A stretch of DNA of 64,000 nt. Origin: Bacteroidales bacterium (GTDB lineage: Bacteria > Bacteroidota > Bacteroidia > Bacteroidales > UBA932). Of this stretch, positions 17,486 to 26,168 are shown piece by piece; position 1 is the stretch's first letter, and every line of letters starts with the position of its first letter. The position numbers and the translations under genes were made by a program. Location of the stretch: NCBI GenBank assembly GCA_017428325.1, contig JAFRRA010000006.1, positions 372,001 through 436,000 on the forward strand. Direction: 5' to 3'. The notes beneath the pieces are model-generated. The model ran no database searches. It saw nothing but the letters and a program-made list of their open reading frames with translations, and had not been told where the DNA came from.

Positions 17486-17977
17486 TTATTCCTGGTTCTG
17501 GTCCGTCCTGTTTGCAAGATATGACTCTATCCTCAGCGATGCCCTTACTACGTCTTTTCTCTGGCCCTCCACAGTAACCATTCCGTCGTGGGCGGTCAGT
17601 GTGAGAGTGTCTTCCCAGAGTCTCAATACCCTGATTATCCCGCTGTTGTTGTGAAGTTTCAAGACCTCGGTGCTTTCAGATTTCATCACATCTTCCGGCA
17701 CAAAGTTCATGTCGCGGAGGACACCCGCAATCTCCTGCCTCCTTTCAGAGAATCCTTCTCCGAAGGCGATATCCCTCTTGCTGTATCCGATGAGGGGATA
17801 GACTGCGGCGTAAGCCACAAAGAACAGGATTACCTTGGTCCAGCTTCCGTCGAACAGGTTCCATGGCCTGAGATTTGCGTCATGTTCGGAGGTGTAGAAC
17901 ATTATCAGCACTACCACAGAGAACATTATGCCCACTATAATCAGGCATTTTAGAGAACGTATAATATATCTTAACAT
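17486..17977 (-). CDS. conserved two-helix membrane protein, function unknown
   Basis: 163 residues. Two membrane helices (about 8-29 and 46-64) are followed by a soluble domain of about 95 residues with EVLKLHNNSGIIRVLRLWEDTLTL, probably facing the cytoplasm. No known domain recognised. It shares a transcript with the DUF2007 gene and is divergent from the coiled-coil membrane protein; TACTTTTG (18003-18010) is its likely -7 box. Confidence 0.6.
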   Translation of the reverse strand: MLRYIIRSLKCLIIVGIMFSVVVLIMFYTSEHDANLRPWNLFDGSWTKVILFFVAYAAVYPLIGYSKRDIAFGEGFSERRQEIAGVLRDMNFVPEDVMKSESTEVLKLHNNSGIIRVLRLWEDTLTLTAHDGMVTVEGQRKDVVRASLRIESYLANRTDQNQE

Positions 17978-18002
17978 AGCCGCAACAATTATTATGCGGG
18001 GG

Positions 18003-18010
18003 CAAAAGTA
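18003..18010 (-). promoter_or_regulatory. -7 box (TACTTTTG) for the two-helix membrane protein gene
   Basis: TAnnTTTG match 25 nt before the ATG at 17977, back to back with the plus-strand box at 18025-18032. Confidence 0.45.
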
Positions 18011-18024
18011 AACAATTTTATTGC

Positions 18025-18032
18025 TATTTTTG
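18025..18032 (+). promoter_or_regulatory. -7 box (TATTTTTG) for the coiled-coil membrane protein gene
   Basis: TAnnTTTG match 21 nt before the ATG at 18054. Confidence 0.45.
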
Positions 18033-18053
18033 TCTGACTAGACAACAAGTGTT

Positions 18054-18923
18054 ATGGAAAAGAAACTGAAAATCATCATCGGAGTGCTTTCGGCGGTCAT
18101 ACTGGTACTTGCCGGAATCCTCATAGCACAGCTGACCAAGAAGACGGAAGTCAAGGAAGTTGTTCAGGAACTTACGGTGGACAAGGAAGATCTGACAAAC
18201 CAGATTGCACAGCTCCAGCAGGACTATGCCTCCCTGTCGTCAACCAACGATACAATCAACACCCAGCTCCAGATAGAAAGGGAAAAAGTCGCCGAGCTCA
18301 TAGAGAAGGTCAAGAAGACCGAGGCTAATAATGCTACCCAGCTCCGCAAGTACGAGAAGGAGCTCGGTACTCTGCGATCAATCATGCGCGGATACATCAA
18401 GCAGATAGATTCCCTCAACCAGATGAACATCGCCCTCAAGGAGGAGGTTACCGAGGCCAAGAAGCAGGTTCAGGAGACCACCGCCAAGAACGAGGCCCAG
18501 GCCAAGAAGATCGAGGAGCAGAGCAAGAAGATTGACGAAGGCTCCACCATCCGCGGACGCGGCCTCAGCATCGTGGCCCTTAACCGCAGAGGCAAGAGCA
18601 TGGAGCGCTCCTCACGCACGGAGCAGTTCAGGGTTAACCTTTCCCTTGTCGAGAACTCCATCGCTCAGACCGGTCCTATGACCATCTACATCAGAATCAA
18701 GGATCCGGACGGAGTGCTTATGACTGACGGCGGCCAGCAGGTATTCACCTGCGGAGGCGAACAGCTCATCTATTCCGCTTCCCGTGAGGTTGACTATCAG
18801 GGCCAGGAACTGGAAGTGAGCATATACTTCACTCCTGGAGCCGAGCTTGAGAAAGGAACCTACACAGCAGAAGCCTACACGGAAAAGGGCAAGCTGGGAA
18901 CAGCCGAGGTGCATCTGAAATAA
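18054..18923 (+). CDS. membrane-anchored coiled-coil protein, function unknown
   Basis: 289 residues. One N-terminal membrane helix (about 6-27) is followed by a long coiled coil (about 38-165, heptads such as KEDLTNQIAQLQQDYASL and KNEAQAKKIEEQSKKI) and a C-terminal globular beta-rich domain of about 110 residues (GRGLSIVALNRRGK..., IYIRIKDPDGVLM). The layout suggests a periplasmic spacer that holds a sensing or binding domain away from the membrane. I do not recognise the C-terminal domain. The hemW start follows after 6 nt. Confidence 0.6.
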   Translation: MEKKLKIIIGVLSAVILVLAGILIAQLTKKTEVKEVVQELTVDKEDLTNQIAQLQQDYASLSSTNDTINTQLQIEREKVAELIEKVKKTEANNATQLRKYEKELGTLRSIMRGYIKQIDSLNQMNIALKEEVTEAKKQVQETTAKNEAQAKKIEEQSKKIDEGSTIRGRGLSIVALNRRGKSMERSSRTEQFRVNLSLVENSIAQTGPMTIYIRIKDPDGVLMTDGGQQVFTCGGEQLIYSASREVDYQGQELEVSIYFTPGAELEKGTYTAEAYTEKGKLGTAEVHLK

Positions 18924-18929
18924 GCCCTT

Positions 18930-20075
18930 ATGGCCGGCATATATCTGCACGTTCCGTTCTGCAACTCAAGGTGCATATATTGCGGCTTCTGTTCCACCGT
19001 CTCAAGAAGTTTGAGACAAAAGTACATCCCTGCGCTGAAACGGGAAATCCAAGAGCGCGGGGATTTCTTTTCTTCCCTTTATGAAAGCGACCGCACTATA
19101 AAGACGCTTTACATAGGTGGAGGAACCCCATCTGTCCTTTCCCCAGAAACCCTTCAGGAAGCGGTCTCCGCGATAAGGGAAAATTTTATCTTCACCGATG
19201 AGATAGAGTTTACGGTAGAAGTCAATCCCGACGACATCACTGAAGACTATGCCGCATCGCTGAGAAAAATGGGGGTTAACAGGGTTAGCATGGGAGTGCA
19301 GTCCTTCAAGGATTCTCACTTGAAATGGATGAGGCGCCGCCACGACTCCGGAACCGCCATAAAGGCTTATGGTATTCTCCGCAAGGCAGGCTTTGAAAAC
19401 ATCAGCCTTGACCTTATCTTCGGCTTCCCGCTGATGACGGTTAAAGACTGGGAGGAAAACCTTTCAAGAATACTTGAACTTGATCCGGAACACGTTTCCG
19501 CCTACCAGATGGGCATAGATCCGGACACTCCGCTGGAAAGAATGGAGAAAGCCGGCGAATTTTCTCTTCCGTCCCAGGAAGAGAGCGAAGAGATGTACCG
19601 CCTTCTGCAGAAGAAACTTAAGGAAGGAGGCTATATCCAGTACGAAGTTTCCAATTTCTGCAAACCAGGCTGTCATTCCCGTCACAACAGTTCATACTGG
19701 AACCGCATCCCTTATCTTGGTTTGGGGCCGGGAGCCCATTCCTTCACAGGACGGCACAGGGAGTGGAACACGTCAGACATTGCCACCTGGTGCGACCTTT
19801 CCACCCTGCCTCTCAGGGAGGGGGAGACGCTTTCTCCAGAGGATGTTTTCAACGAGATCCTTATGCTCGGCCTGAGAACCACGGCGGGCGTAAAACTGAA
19901 CACCCTCCGGAACTCCGGCCCGCAGTCTCCGGTTTACATTTCAGACATCCTTCCAAAAATATCTTCTCTGGAAAGCAAGGGCCTTCTGATCCTTGACAAG
20001 GACGGCACAATAAAAATACCGTCCGAAAAGTTTTTCATCTCGGACGGTATCATAAGGGAGCTTTTCGTCTGCTAG
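18930..20075 (+). CDS. hemW: radical SAM heme chaperone HemW (coproporphyrinogen III oxidase-like)
   Basis: 381 residues. The radical SAM cysteines are C11, C15 and C18 (CNSRCIYC), with another at C21. GGGTPS (about 63-68), the EVNPDD stretch and the HemN-type C-terminal domain (GLGPGAHSF, LGLRTTAGV) are present. HemW proteins bind and deliver heme rather than oxidising coproporphyrinogen. The older name for these genes is oxygen-independent coproporphyrinogen oxidase. Its end is 1 nt from the end of sdhC on the other strand. Confidence 0.9.
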   Translation: MAGIYLHVPFCNSRCIYCGFCSTVSRSLRQKYIPALKREIQERGDFFSSLYESDRTIKTLYIGGGTPSVLSPETLQEAVSAIRENFIFTDEIEFTVEVNPDDITEDYAASLRKMGVNRVSMGVQSFKDSHLKWMRRRHDSGTAIKAYGILRKAGFENISLDLIFGFPLMTVKDWEENLSRILELDPEHVSAYQMGIDPDTPLERMEKAGEFSLPSQEESEEMYRLLQKKLKEGGYIQYEVSNFCKPGCHSRHNSSYWNRIPYLGLGPGAHSFTGRHREWNTSDIATWCDLSTLPLREGETLSPEDVFNEILMLGLRTTAGVKLNTLRNSGPQSPVYISDILPKISSLESKGLLILDKDGTIKIPSEKFFISDGIIRELFVC

Positions 20076-20076
20076 G

Positions 20077-20742
20077 CTATGCTGTGCAGTTCATTGCCAG
20101 AAAAGCCTTTGTGGCAACTGCGATGAACAGGAGAACCAGGATGGTTGCGTAAATGTATCCTATCCACTGCAGTCTCTTCAGCCACTTGTCGTTGTTCCAT
20201 CCCATAGACTGGAATGCGCTCCAGAATCCGTGAGTCAGGTGGAACCAGAGGATTATGAACCAAACGATGTAGAGGGCGTAAACCCACCAGTTCTTGAAGG
20301 TCATAACCATTGCCTCGGCTCCGGTAACAGGCTCGTTTCCGATGAATTCCTGAAGCTGCATCTTTGCCCAGAAATGGGTAAGGTGAAGGGCTATTCCTAT
20401 CAGGACCAGAAGGCCAAGTATAACCATGTTCTTGGATGCCATGTCGGCGTTGGTCCTGTTTGTTACAGCATATCTTTCCTTTCCCCTGGCCTTGTAGTCC
20501 TTCAGATAAAGTATGAAGGCATAGAGGATGTGGATGAAGAAGCCGAATGCCAGTACCGGAACCATCACCTTGATGACGCCCAGAGACATGAAATCGCATA
20601 CGGCATTGAAATTCTCCGCTCCGTTTGGCAGCAGATACGCTCCGTTAAGTACGGCGTGAAGGGTCAGAAAAAGTATCAGAAACAAGCCGCTGAGGCTCAT
20701 TATCACCTTCTTGCCGATAGAGGTTGTAAATATGTTAGCCAT
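20077..20742 (-). CDS. sdhC: succinate dehydrogenase/fumarate reductase cytochrome b subunit (b558 family)
   Basis: 221 residues, integral membrane protein with five predicted helices (about 12-34, 57-80, 102-122, 150-172, 190-212). Histidines placed to ligate heme lie in the helices (LTLHAVLNG, IHILYAF, LHLTHFW, WFHLTHGFW). It matches the single-subunit, dihaem cytochrome b of Bacteroidota SQR/QFR, which passes electrons between menaquinone and the FrdB iron-sulfur subunit. The flavoprotein and iron-sulfur genes that normally follow it directly are absent: the next gene is hemW on the opposite strand. Confidence 0.9.
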   Translation of the reverse strand: MANIFTTSIGKKVIMSLSGLFLILFLTLHAVLNGAYLLPNGAENFNAVCDFMSLGVIKVMVPVLAFGFFIHILYAFILYLKDYKARGKERYAVTNRTNADMASKNMVILGLLVLIGIALHLTHFWAKMQLQEFIGNEPVTGAEAMVMTFKNWWVYALYIVWFIILWFHLTHGFWSAFQSMGWNNDKWLKRLQWIGYIYATILVLLFIAVATKAFLAMNCTA

Positions 20743-20812
20743 ATAAATATCAGTAGTTTTAAATATTCTTCCCTGAAAAACGATGCAATATACACAAGGT
20801 TTTCGGGAAAAG

Positions 20813-20820
20813 CAAAGTTA
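20813..20820 (-). promoter_or_regulatory. -7 box (TAACTTTG) for sdhC
   Basis: TAnnTTTG match 70 nt upstream of the sdhC ATG, leaving a longer leader than most genes here. No clear -33. Confidence 0.4.
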
Positions 20821-20881
20821 TCACACAGTTGCATTTGTAGCATTTATTGGCTAAATTCGTAGGTTAATAGCAAATAACGAT

Positions 20882-21595
20882 ATGAAATACAACAGGGTAT
20901 TGCTCAAGCTTAGCGGCGAGGCCATGGGCGGGGCAGACGGACAGGGACTTGATTCCGGAGTCATCAAATCTTATGCAGTTGAAATCGCAAAGGCCGTAAA
21001 GGCTGGAGTCCAGATAGGAATAGTTGTGGGCGGAGGAAACATTTTCCGCGGAATGAGCGGAGTGAAGGAGGGTTTTGACCGCGTGAAGGGAGACCAGATG
21101 GGAATGCTGGCAACCGTAATCAACGGAAAGGCCCTGGGAATTTTCATAGAAGACGAGGGAGTAAAGGCAGAAGTGTTTACCCCGCATCCGATGGAACCGT
21201 TTGCAAGACATTTCAACAAGGACAGGGTAATGGAAGTCCTGAAAGCTGGCGGAGTGGCGATCTTTACCGGCGGAACAGGCAATCCGTTCTTCACCACAGA
21301 CTCCGCCGCAAGCCTGAAGGCCTGCGAGATAGAGGCGGATGCGCTTCTTAAGGGCACGAAAGTTGATGGGGTGTACACCGCAGACCCGAAAAAGGACCCA
21401 GCGGCAACAAGGTACGACCACCTTACATTTGACAAGGCACTGGCTGATAACCTGAAGGTTATGGACCAGACAGCCTTTACGATGTGCAAGGAAAACGACA
21501 TTCCGATAGAGGTGTTTGACATGACCAGTCCGGAGAACCTCAACCGCCTGCTTGCGGGAGAGAATATCGGAACCGTTGTGGACAACAATAATTAA
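20882..21595 (+). CDS. pyrH: UMP kinase
   Basis: Amino acid kinase-family enzyme that phosphorylates UMP to UDP; 237 residues, normal length. Motifs: LLKLSGEAMGG (7-17), VVGGGNIFRG (about 48-57), TGGTGNPFFTTDSAASL (about 129-145) and DGVYTADPKKDP (about 161-172). It heads the pyrH-frr-thioesterase group. pyrH next to frr is a widely conserved arrangement. Confidence 0.96.
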   Translation: MKYNRVLLKLSGEAMGGADGQGLDSGVIKSYAVEIAKAVKAGVQIGIVVGGGNIFRGMSGVKEGFDRVKGDQMGMLATVINGKALGIFIEDEGVKAEVFTPHPMEPFARHFNKDRVMEVLKAGGVAIFTGGTGNPFFTTDSAASLKACEIEADALLKGTKVDGVYTADPKKDPAATRYDHLTFDKALADNLKVMDQTAFTMCKENDIPIEVFDMTSPENLNRLLAGENIGTVVDNNN

Positions 21596-21623
21596 TCGCA
21601 GAGAAATAATAAGGACAGAAGAT

Positions 21624-22190
21624 ATGGAAATCAAAGTTTCTAAAGACAACATCGCGCAGGGCGTTGCCAAGATGGAGAACGCCATCGCGCATCTTGAGGA
21701 AGACCTTAAGACCTACCGTGCAGGCAAGGCCAACCCTTCCGTGCTCAACAACGTTATGGTGGATTATTACGGCTCGCCGACTGCAATTCCAAAGGTTGCT
21801 TCCATCACGACCCCAGACCCTAAGAGCATGATAGTGCAGCCTTGGGAGAAGAAGATGGTAGGCCCTATCGTCAAGGCTATTATGGACGCCAACCTGGGCT
21901 TCACTCCAATCAACAACGGAGAGAACGTGAGGATCAACATCCCGCCATTGACTGAGGAAAGGAGAAAGGACCTGTGCAAGCAGGCTAGAGGTGCCGGCGA
22001 GAACGCCAAGATGAGTATCCGCAATGCAAGAAGAGAGGTTGTCGAGGCTCACAAGAAGTTCAAGAAAGACGGTCTTGAGGAAGACATCTGCAAGGATGCC
22101 GAGGTAGAGATCCAGAAGCACACCGATACCTTCACCAAGAAGGTGGACGAGATCGTTGCCGCCAAGGAGAAGGAAATAATGACCGTATAA
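21624..22190 (+). CDS. frr: ribosome-recycling factor
   Basis: 188 residues. It splits post-termination ribosomes together with EF-G. The start at 21624 (MEIKVSKDNIAQGVAKMENAI) gives the usual length; the frame is open upstream but only over the end of pyrH. Conserved stretches: LKTYRAGKANPSVL, YYGSPTAIPKVASI, IQPWE-like IVQPWEKKM and PPLTEERRKDLCKQAR. Its stop overlaps the thioesterase ATG (TAATG). Confidence 0.96.
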   Translation: MEIKVSKDNIAQGVAKMENAIAHLEEDLKTYRAGKANPSVLNNVMVDYYGSPTAIPKVASITTPDPKSMIVQPWEKKMVGPIVKAIMDANLGFTPINNGENVRINIPPLTEERRKDLCKQARGAGENAKMSIRNARREVVEAHKKFKKDGLEEDICKDAEVEIQKHTDTFTKKVDEIVAAKEKEIMTV

Positions 22191-22993
22191 TGTCTCTCCC
22201 CAAGAAAGGCAGCTATAATTTCAAAATAGAACAGTACCAGTGCAATGTCCGCAAGATGCTGCGCTTCAGTTTCCTTGTGAACACTATGCTGAGCGCCGCG
22301 GACTACCATTCAACGGAAAGGGGCTTTGGTACGGATTATCTCAATTCCATCGGCAAGACGTGGGTTCTTTCCCGTCTTGCCGTTGAAATGCTGAGGATAC
22401 CTTCCAGGCACGAGGTCATAACCGTGGAGACCTGGGTGGAGAAAGTCCATCCGCTTTTTACCAACCGTAATTTCAGGATGAGCATACAGTCCACGGGAGA
22501 AACTCTCGGCTGGGGAAGGAGCGTATGGGCAATGATAGACACCACAACCCGTCATCCGGCAGACCTTATGGAAATCAAGGAAGGCAGGATAATGGACTTT
22601 GTAACCCCGCCGGACCATCCTGACTATATTGAAGTTCCAATCACCAAGCCTGTAAGGATCCAGATGGAAGACGCCACCCTGGCAAGGGAGGTGGACACTT
22701 TCTTCAGCGATGTGGATTTCAACGGCCACATCAACTCGATGCGCTATCTGGACCATATCCTGGACCTTTTCCCTCTTGACTGGCACAAGAAGAACAACAT
22801 CAAGCGTCTGGACATTGCTTACATCGCCGAGGGAAGGCCAGAGGTTCCTATCAGGATTTACAGGAACATTCCTTCGGAAAACGCAGAGGACAATTCAACA
22901 GACTACGGTTTCAAGATTCTGCAGAAGCTCCCTGAAAATAAAGAAGAGACGGAAGCCTGCCGCCTCCGTCTCCGCACAATTCCTCTTATCTAA
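22190..22993 (+). CDS. acyl-ACP thioesterase (FatA/FatB-like)
   Basis: 267 residues with a double hotdog fold. It releases fatty acids from acyl carrier protein. The first half carries LNSIGKTWVLSRLAVEM and ETWVEK; the second half has the catalytic-region motif DVDFNGHINSMRYLD (about 173-187, Asn-His pair of the plant-type enzymes). Its 1-nt overlap with frr indicates coupling. AcpP and FabF are encoded near 50 kb. Chain-length preference cannot be read. Confidence 0.85.
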   Translation: MSLPKKGSYNFKIEQYQCNVRKMLRFSFLVNTMLSAADYHSTERGFGTDYLNSIGKTWVLSRLAVEMLRIPSRHEVITVETWVEKVHPLFTNRNFRMSIQSTGETLGWGRSVWAMIDTTTRHPADLMEIKEGRIMDFVTPPDHPDYIEVPITKPVRIQMEDATLAREVDTFFSDVDFNGHINSMRYLDHILDLFPLDWHKKNNIKRLDIAYIAEGRPEVPIRIYRNIPSENAEDNSTDYGFKILQKLPENKEETEACRLRLRTIPLI

Positions 22994-23002
22994 ATAAATC
23001 AG

Positions 23003-24259
23003 TTATTCAACGATTGCCTTGATGCCAGGAAGGAGTTTTCCTTCGAGGGATTCCAGCATTGCGCCACCACCGGTTGAGACGTAGCTTACCTTGTCTGCAT
23101 AACCCATCTGGTTAACAGCGGCAACGGAATCTCCGCCTCCAACGAGAGTGAACACTCCCTTCTCCTGCGTTGACTTTGCAAGAGCCTTTGCGATGTAGAG
23201 AGTTCCCTCTGCAAACCGAGGCATCTCGAATACTCCAACAGGACCGTTCCAGAGCACGGTCTTGGAGTTCATGATAACATCCTCAACCTCAACAAGGAAA
23301 TCTGTTCCGGCATCCATTCCCATCCATCCGTCCGGAATCTCGTCTATCTTGACGATCATCTTTGTGGCGTCGTTTTCAAAACGGTTGGCGGCAACAGCAT
23401 ATTTTGGAATGTAAACCCTTACGCCCTTCTTTTCTGCAGCGGCCAGTATGTCAAGGGCAACCTGGATCTGATCGTCCTCGCAGATGGAGTTTCCAATCTT
23501 TCCGCCCTTGGCCTTAACGAATGTGAAAGCCATTCCTCCACCGATTACCAGGTTGTCAACCTTCTCAACGAGGTTCTGGAGAATGCCGATCTTGGAAGAA
23601 ACCTTGCTGCCTCCGATGATGGCTGTAACCGGATGCTGAGGATCCTTCACCACCTTGTCAATAGCCTTGATCTCTCCTTCCATAATGTAGCCGAACATCT
23701 TGTCCTCAGGGAAATACTCTGCGATGAGGGCAGTGGATGCGTGAGCCCTGTGTGCGGTTCCGAAAGCATCGTTGATGTAGCAGTCTGCATAGGAAGCCAG
23801 ATGCTTGGTGAACTCCTTCTGGCTCTCCTTTACCTTTGCCTTGGCGGCTTTCTTCTCCTCGTCGGATGCGTCATCGCTGAGTCCTCTTGGCTTGCCTTCC
23901 TCCTCGGCGTAGAAACGCAGGTTTTCGAGGAGCAGCACGTCGCCAGGTTTGAGGTTCTTTGCAGCCTCGTCCGCCTTCTGGCAATCCGGGCAGAACTGGA
24001 TCTTCTGTCCGAGAAGCTCCTCAACCTTGTAGATTATGTGCTCGAGAGAATATTTCTTGTCCACTCCTTTTGGTCTTCCCAGATGGGACATCAGTATGAT
24101 GGATCCGCCACCTTCCAGAACCTTCTTTATAGTAGGCACTGCGGCGCGTATTCTGGTATCATCCGTAACCTTGAAATCCTTGTCCAATGGAACATTGAAG
24201 TCAACCCTGGCAATAACTCTCTTGCCTTTGAAATCGTAAGTGTCGATAAACTTCTGCAT
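23003..24259 (-). CDS. pgk: phosphoglycerate kinase
   Basis: Glycolytic enzyme making ATP from 1,3-bisphosphoglycerate; 418 residues. Motifs: [13 protein letters not shown] (14-26), SHLGRPKG (about 59-66), [25 protein letters not shown] and [14 protein letters not shown] near the C-terminus. An insert of charged residues after [31 protein letters not shown] (about 114-145) is usual for Bacteroidota Pgk. It is monocistronic, convergent with the thioesterase gene (9 nt) and divergent from a methyltransferase. Confidence 0.97.
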   Translation of the reverse strand: MQKFIDTYDFKGKRVIARVDFNVPLDKDFKVTDDTRIRAAVPTIKKVLEGGGSIILMSHLGRPKGVDKKYSLEHIIYKVEELLGQKIQFCPDCQKADEAAKNLKPGDVLLLENLRFYAEEEGKPRGLSDDASDEEKKAAKAKVKESQKEFTKHLASYADCYINDAFGTAHRAHASTALIAEYFPEDKMFGYIMEGEIKAIDKVVKDPQHPVTAIIGGSKVSSKIGILQNLVEKVDNLVIGGGMAFTFVKAKGGKIGNSICEDDQIQVALDILAAAEKKGVRVYIPKYAVAANRFENDATKMIVKIDEIPDGWMGMDAGTDFLVEVEDVIMNSKTVLWNGPVGVFEMPRFAEGTLYIAKALAKSTQEKGVFTLVGGGDSVAAVNQMGYADKVSYVSTGGGAMLESLEGKLLPGIKAIVE

Positions 24260-24309
24260 AATTAAGGAAATATTAAATTATTGAATATTCTAGGTCTTAA
24301 AATCCGCCG

Positions 24310-24317
24310 CAAAATTA
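24310..24317 (-). promoter_or_regulatory. -7 box (TAATTTTG) for pgk
   Basis: TAnnTTTG match 50 nt upstream of pgk; no clear -33. Confidence 0.4.
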
Positions 24318-24324
24318 ATAATTT

Positions 24325-24332
24325 TATCTTTG
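24325..24332 (+). promoter_or_regulatory. -7 box (TATCTTTG) for the methyltransferase-lgt pair
   Basis: Exact TAnnTTTG consensus 14 nt before the ATG at 24347, separated by 7 nt from the divergent pgk box. Confidence 0.5.
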
Positions 24333-24346
24333 TACTTGTTAAGACC

Positions 24347-25312
24347 ATGGCACAGACAGACCACAACATATCCATAGAGAGCCCGGCCGGGTGGAAAGAC
24401 TATGAAATTATAGATTCCGGAGACGGTTATAAACTGGAACGTTTCGGAAACTTCATCCTTTCCCGTCCGGAGCCGAAGGCCCTCTGGAGCAAAAGCCTCA
24501 GCGATGCGGAATGGAGGAAAGCCGCCCACACTGTATTCCATCCCGGAGCCGGATTCGGCAAGGCCGGGAAGGAAGATGTGGGAACCTGGGAGATGTTAAA
24601 AAAGATGCCGGACCGCTGGTATATCGAGTACAAGGGTAAGGACCGTATGGCTTCCGAATGGAGCAGCGCCCGGCACGGCATTCCGGAGGAAAGCGGGCTG
24701 TACCTTAAGCTCAGGCTCGGCCTTACGTCTTTCAAGCACGTGGGAGTTTTCCCTGAACAGGCATCCAACTGGGAATGGATTTATTCCCATACTCGCAAGG
24801 GATACAAAGTCCTGAACCTTTTCGCCTACACGGGAGCTGCTTCTCTTGCCGCCAAATGTGCCGGGGCGGAAGTAACCCACGTGGATTCCGTAAAGCAGGT
24901 GGTAAACTGGGCAAAGGAGAATATGGGGCTGTCTTCCCTGGACAATATCCGCTGGATTGTGGATGACGCATTGAAGTTCGTAAAGAGGGAGATTCGCAGA
25001 GGGAATGTTTACAACGGCCTGATTCTTGATCCTCCGGCATACGGCCACGGTCCGGACGGAGAACGCTGGAAACTGGACGAGCTCCTGTTCGAGATGCTGG
25101 AGGAATGTTCCAAGATCGTGGCAAAGGAAAACTCGTTTGTTGTGCTGAACCTTTATTCCAACGGCTATTCCTCATTGCTTGCCGATACACTTCTGAAGAA
25201 GGCTTTCGGAGAGCAGGCCGGCAGGGAATATTCATGCGGAGAACTTGTGCTTGAAGACAGTTTCAAGAAAGTTATTCCGCTAAGCGTTTTTGCAAGAATG
25301 TTATCAAAGTAG
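24347..25312 (+). CDS. class I SAM-dependent methyltransferase (RlmI/RlmK-like)
   Basis: 321 residues. I chose the ATG at 24347 because the upstream open frame covers the promoter. The N-terminal part (LERFGNFILSRPEPKALWSK) is typical of a Bacteroidota family. The Rossmann core has KVLNLFAYTGAASLAAKCAGAEVTHVDS (about 152-180) and the motif IV LDPPAYGHGP (about 228-237). The DPPxYG form is typical of the RlmI/RlmK rRNA cytosine/guanine methyltransferases; substrate unproven. It is 3 nt upstream of lgt. Confidence 0.85.
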   Translation: MAQTDHNISIESPAGWKDYEIIDSGDGYKLERFGNFILSRPEPKALWSKSLSDAEWRKAAHTVFHPGAGFGKAGKEDVGTWEMLKKMPDRWYIEYKGKDRMASEWSSARHGIPEESGLYLKLRLGLTSFKHVGVFPEQASNWEWIYSHTRKGYKVLNLFAYTGAASLAAKCAGAEVTHVDSVKQVVNWAKENMGLSSLDNIRWIVDDALKFVKREIRRGNVYNGLILDPPAYGHGPDGERWKLDELLFEMLEECSKIVAKENSFVVLNLYSNGYSSLLADTLLKKAFGEQAGREYSCGELVLEDSFKKVIPLSVFARMLSK

Positions 25313-25315
25313 ATT

Positions 25316-26164
25316 ATGATACAGAATTTATTGGCAATCAATTGGGATGTAAGCCCGTATATATTCTCCATCGGAGGCGTTCAGCTCAGGTGGTACGGAG
25401 TGCTTTTCGTGTCGGGCTTTATCTTCGGATATTTTCTTTTTGCAAAATTCTACAAGAGGGAGGGGCTTCCTTCCAAGCTTCTGGACCCGATGCTCTATAT
25501 GCTCCTTATCTGCGCTCTTGTTGGAGCAAGACTGGGGCACGTGCTGTTCTATGACCTGGACTTCTATCTTGCCAATCCGGGAGAAATCCTGAAGGTGTGG
25601 CACGGAGGACTTGCCAGCCACGGAGGAGCAATAGCAATACTCTTTGGAATATGGTGGTATGCCCACAAATACGGCAAGAAATACAAGATTGACTATGTCT
25701 GGATTTGCGACCGACTGGCCCTTGCAATCCCTTTTGCCGGAATGGCAATCCGTCTCGGAAACCTGATGAATTCGGAGATATACGGATATGAGACAAGCGT
25801 TCCTTGGGGCTTTATTTTTGTCCGCGACGGGCAGAGCGTTCCGCATCATCCGACTCAGCTTTACGAAGCCCTCTCATACCTTCTGATTGGCCTCATACTG
25901 AATTGGATCTATCGCAGACACAAAGACAACAGGAAAGCCCCTTATAGAGGCTTCCTGTTCGGTCTATTCCTTGTGCTTCTGTTTGGAGCAAGGTTCCTGA
26001 TAGAATTCTTCAAGCTTCCTCAGGAGGGTTCTGACGCTGTGGCTGCTGCTGCCGGAAGGGTTCTCAACAACGGCCAGCTTCTCAGCATTCCGTTCGTGGT
26101 TGCCGGACTGATATTCATCATTGCCAGCTACAGGTTCAAGAAACCGATGCTGAGGGAGGAATAA
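25316..26164 (+). CDS. lgt: prolipoprotein diacylglyceryl transferase
   Basis: Inner-membrane enzyme that transfers diacylglycerol from phosphatidylglycerol to the lipobox cysteine; 282 residues with about seven helices. Conserved motifs are RWYGVLF (25-31), GARLGHVLFY, WHGGLASHGG (about 95-104), the signature GNLMNSEIYG (about 144-153, after IR) and HPTQLYEAL. Present as the first step of lipoprotein maturation. Probably co-transcribed with the upstream methyltransferase. Confidence 0.95.
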   Translation: MIQNLLAINWDVSPYIFSIGGVQLRWYGVLFVSGFIFGYFLFAKFYKREGLPSKLLDPMLYMLLICALVGARLGHVLFYDLDFYLANPGEILKVWHGGLASHGGAIAILFGIWWYAHKYGKKYKIDYVWICDRLALAIPFAGMAIRLGNLMNSEIYGYETSVPWGFIFVRDGQSVPHHPTQLYEALSYLLIGLILNWIYRRHKDNRKAPYRGFLFGLFLVLLFGARFLIEFFKLPQEGSDAVAAAAGRVLNNGQLLSIPFVVAGLIFIIASYRFKKPMLREE

Positions 26165-26168
26165 GTCC

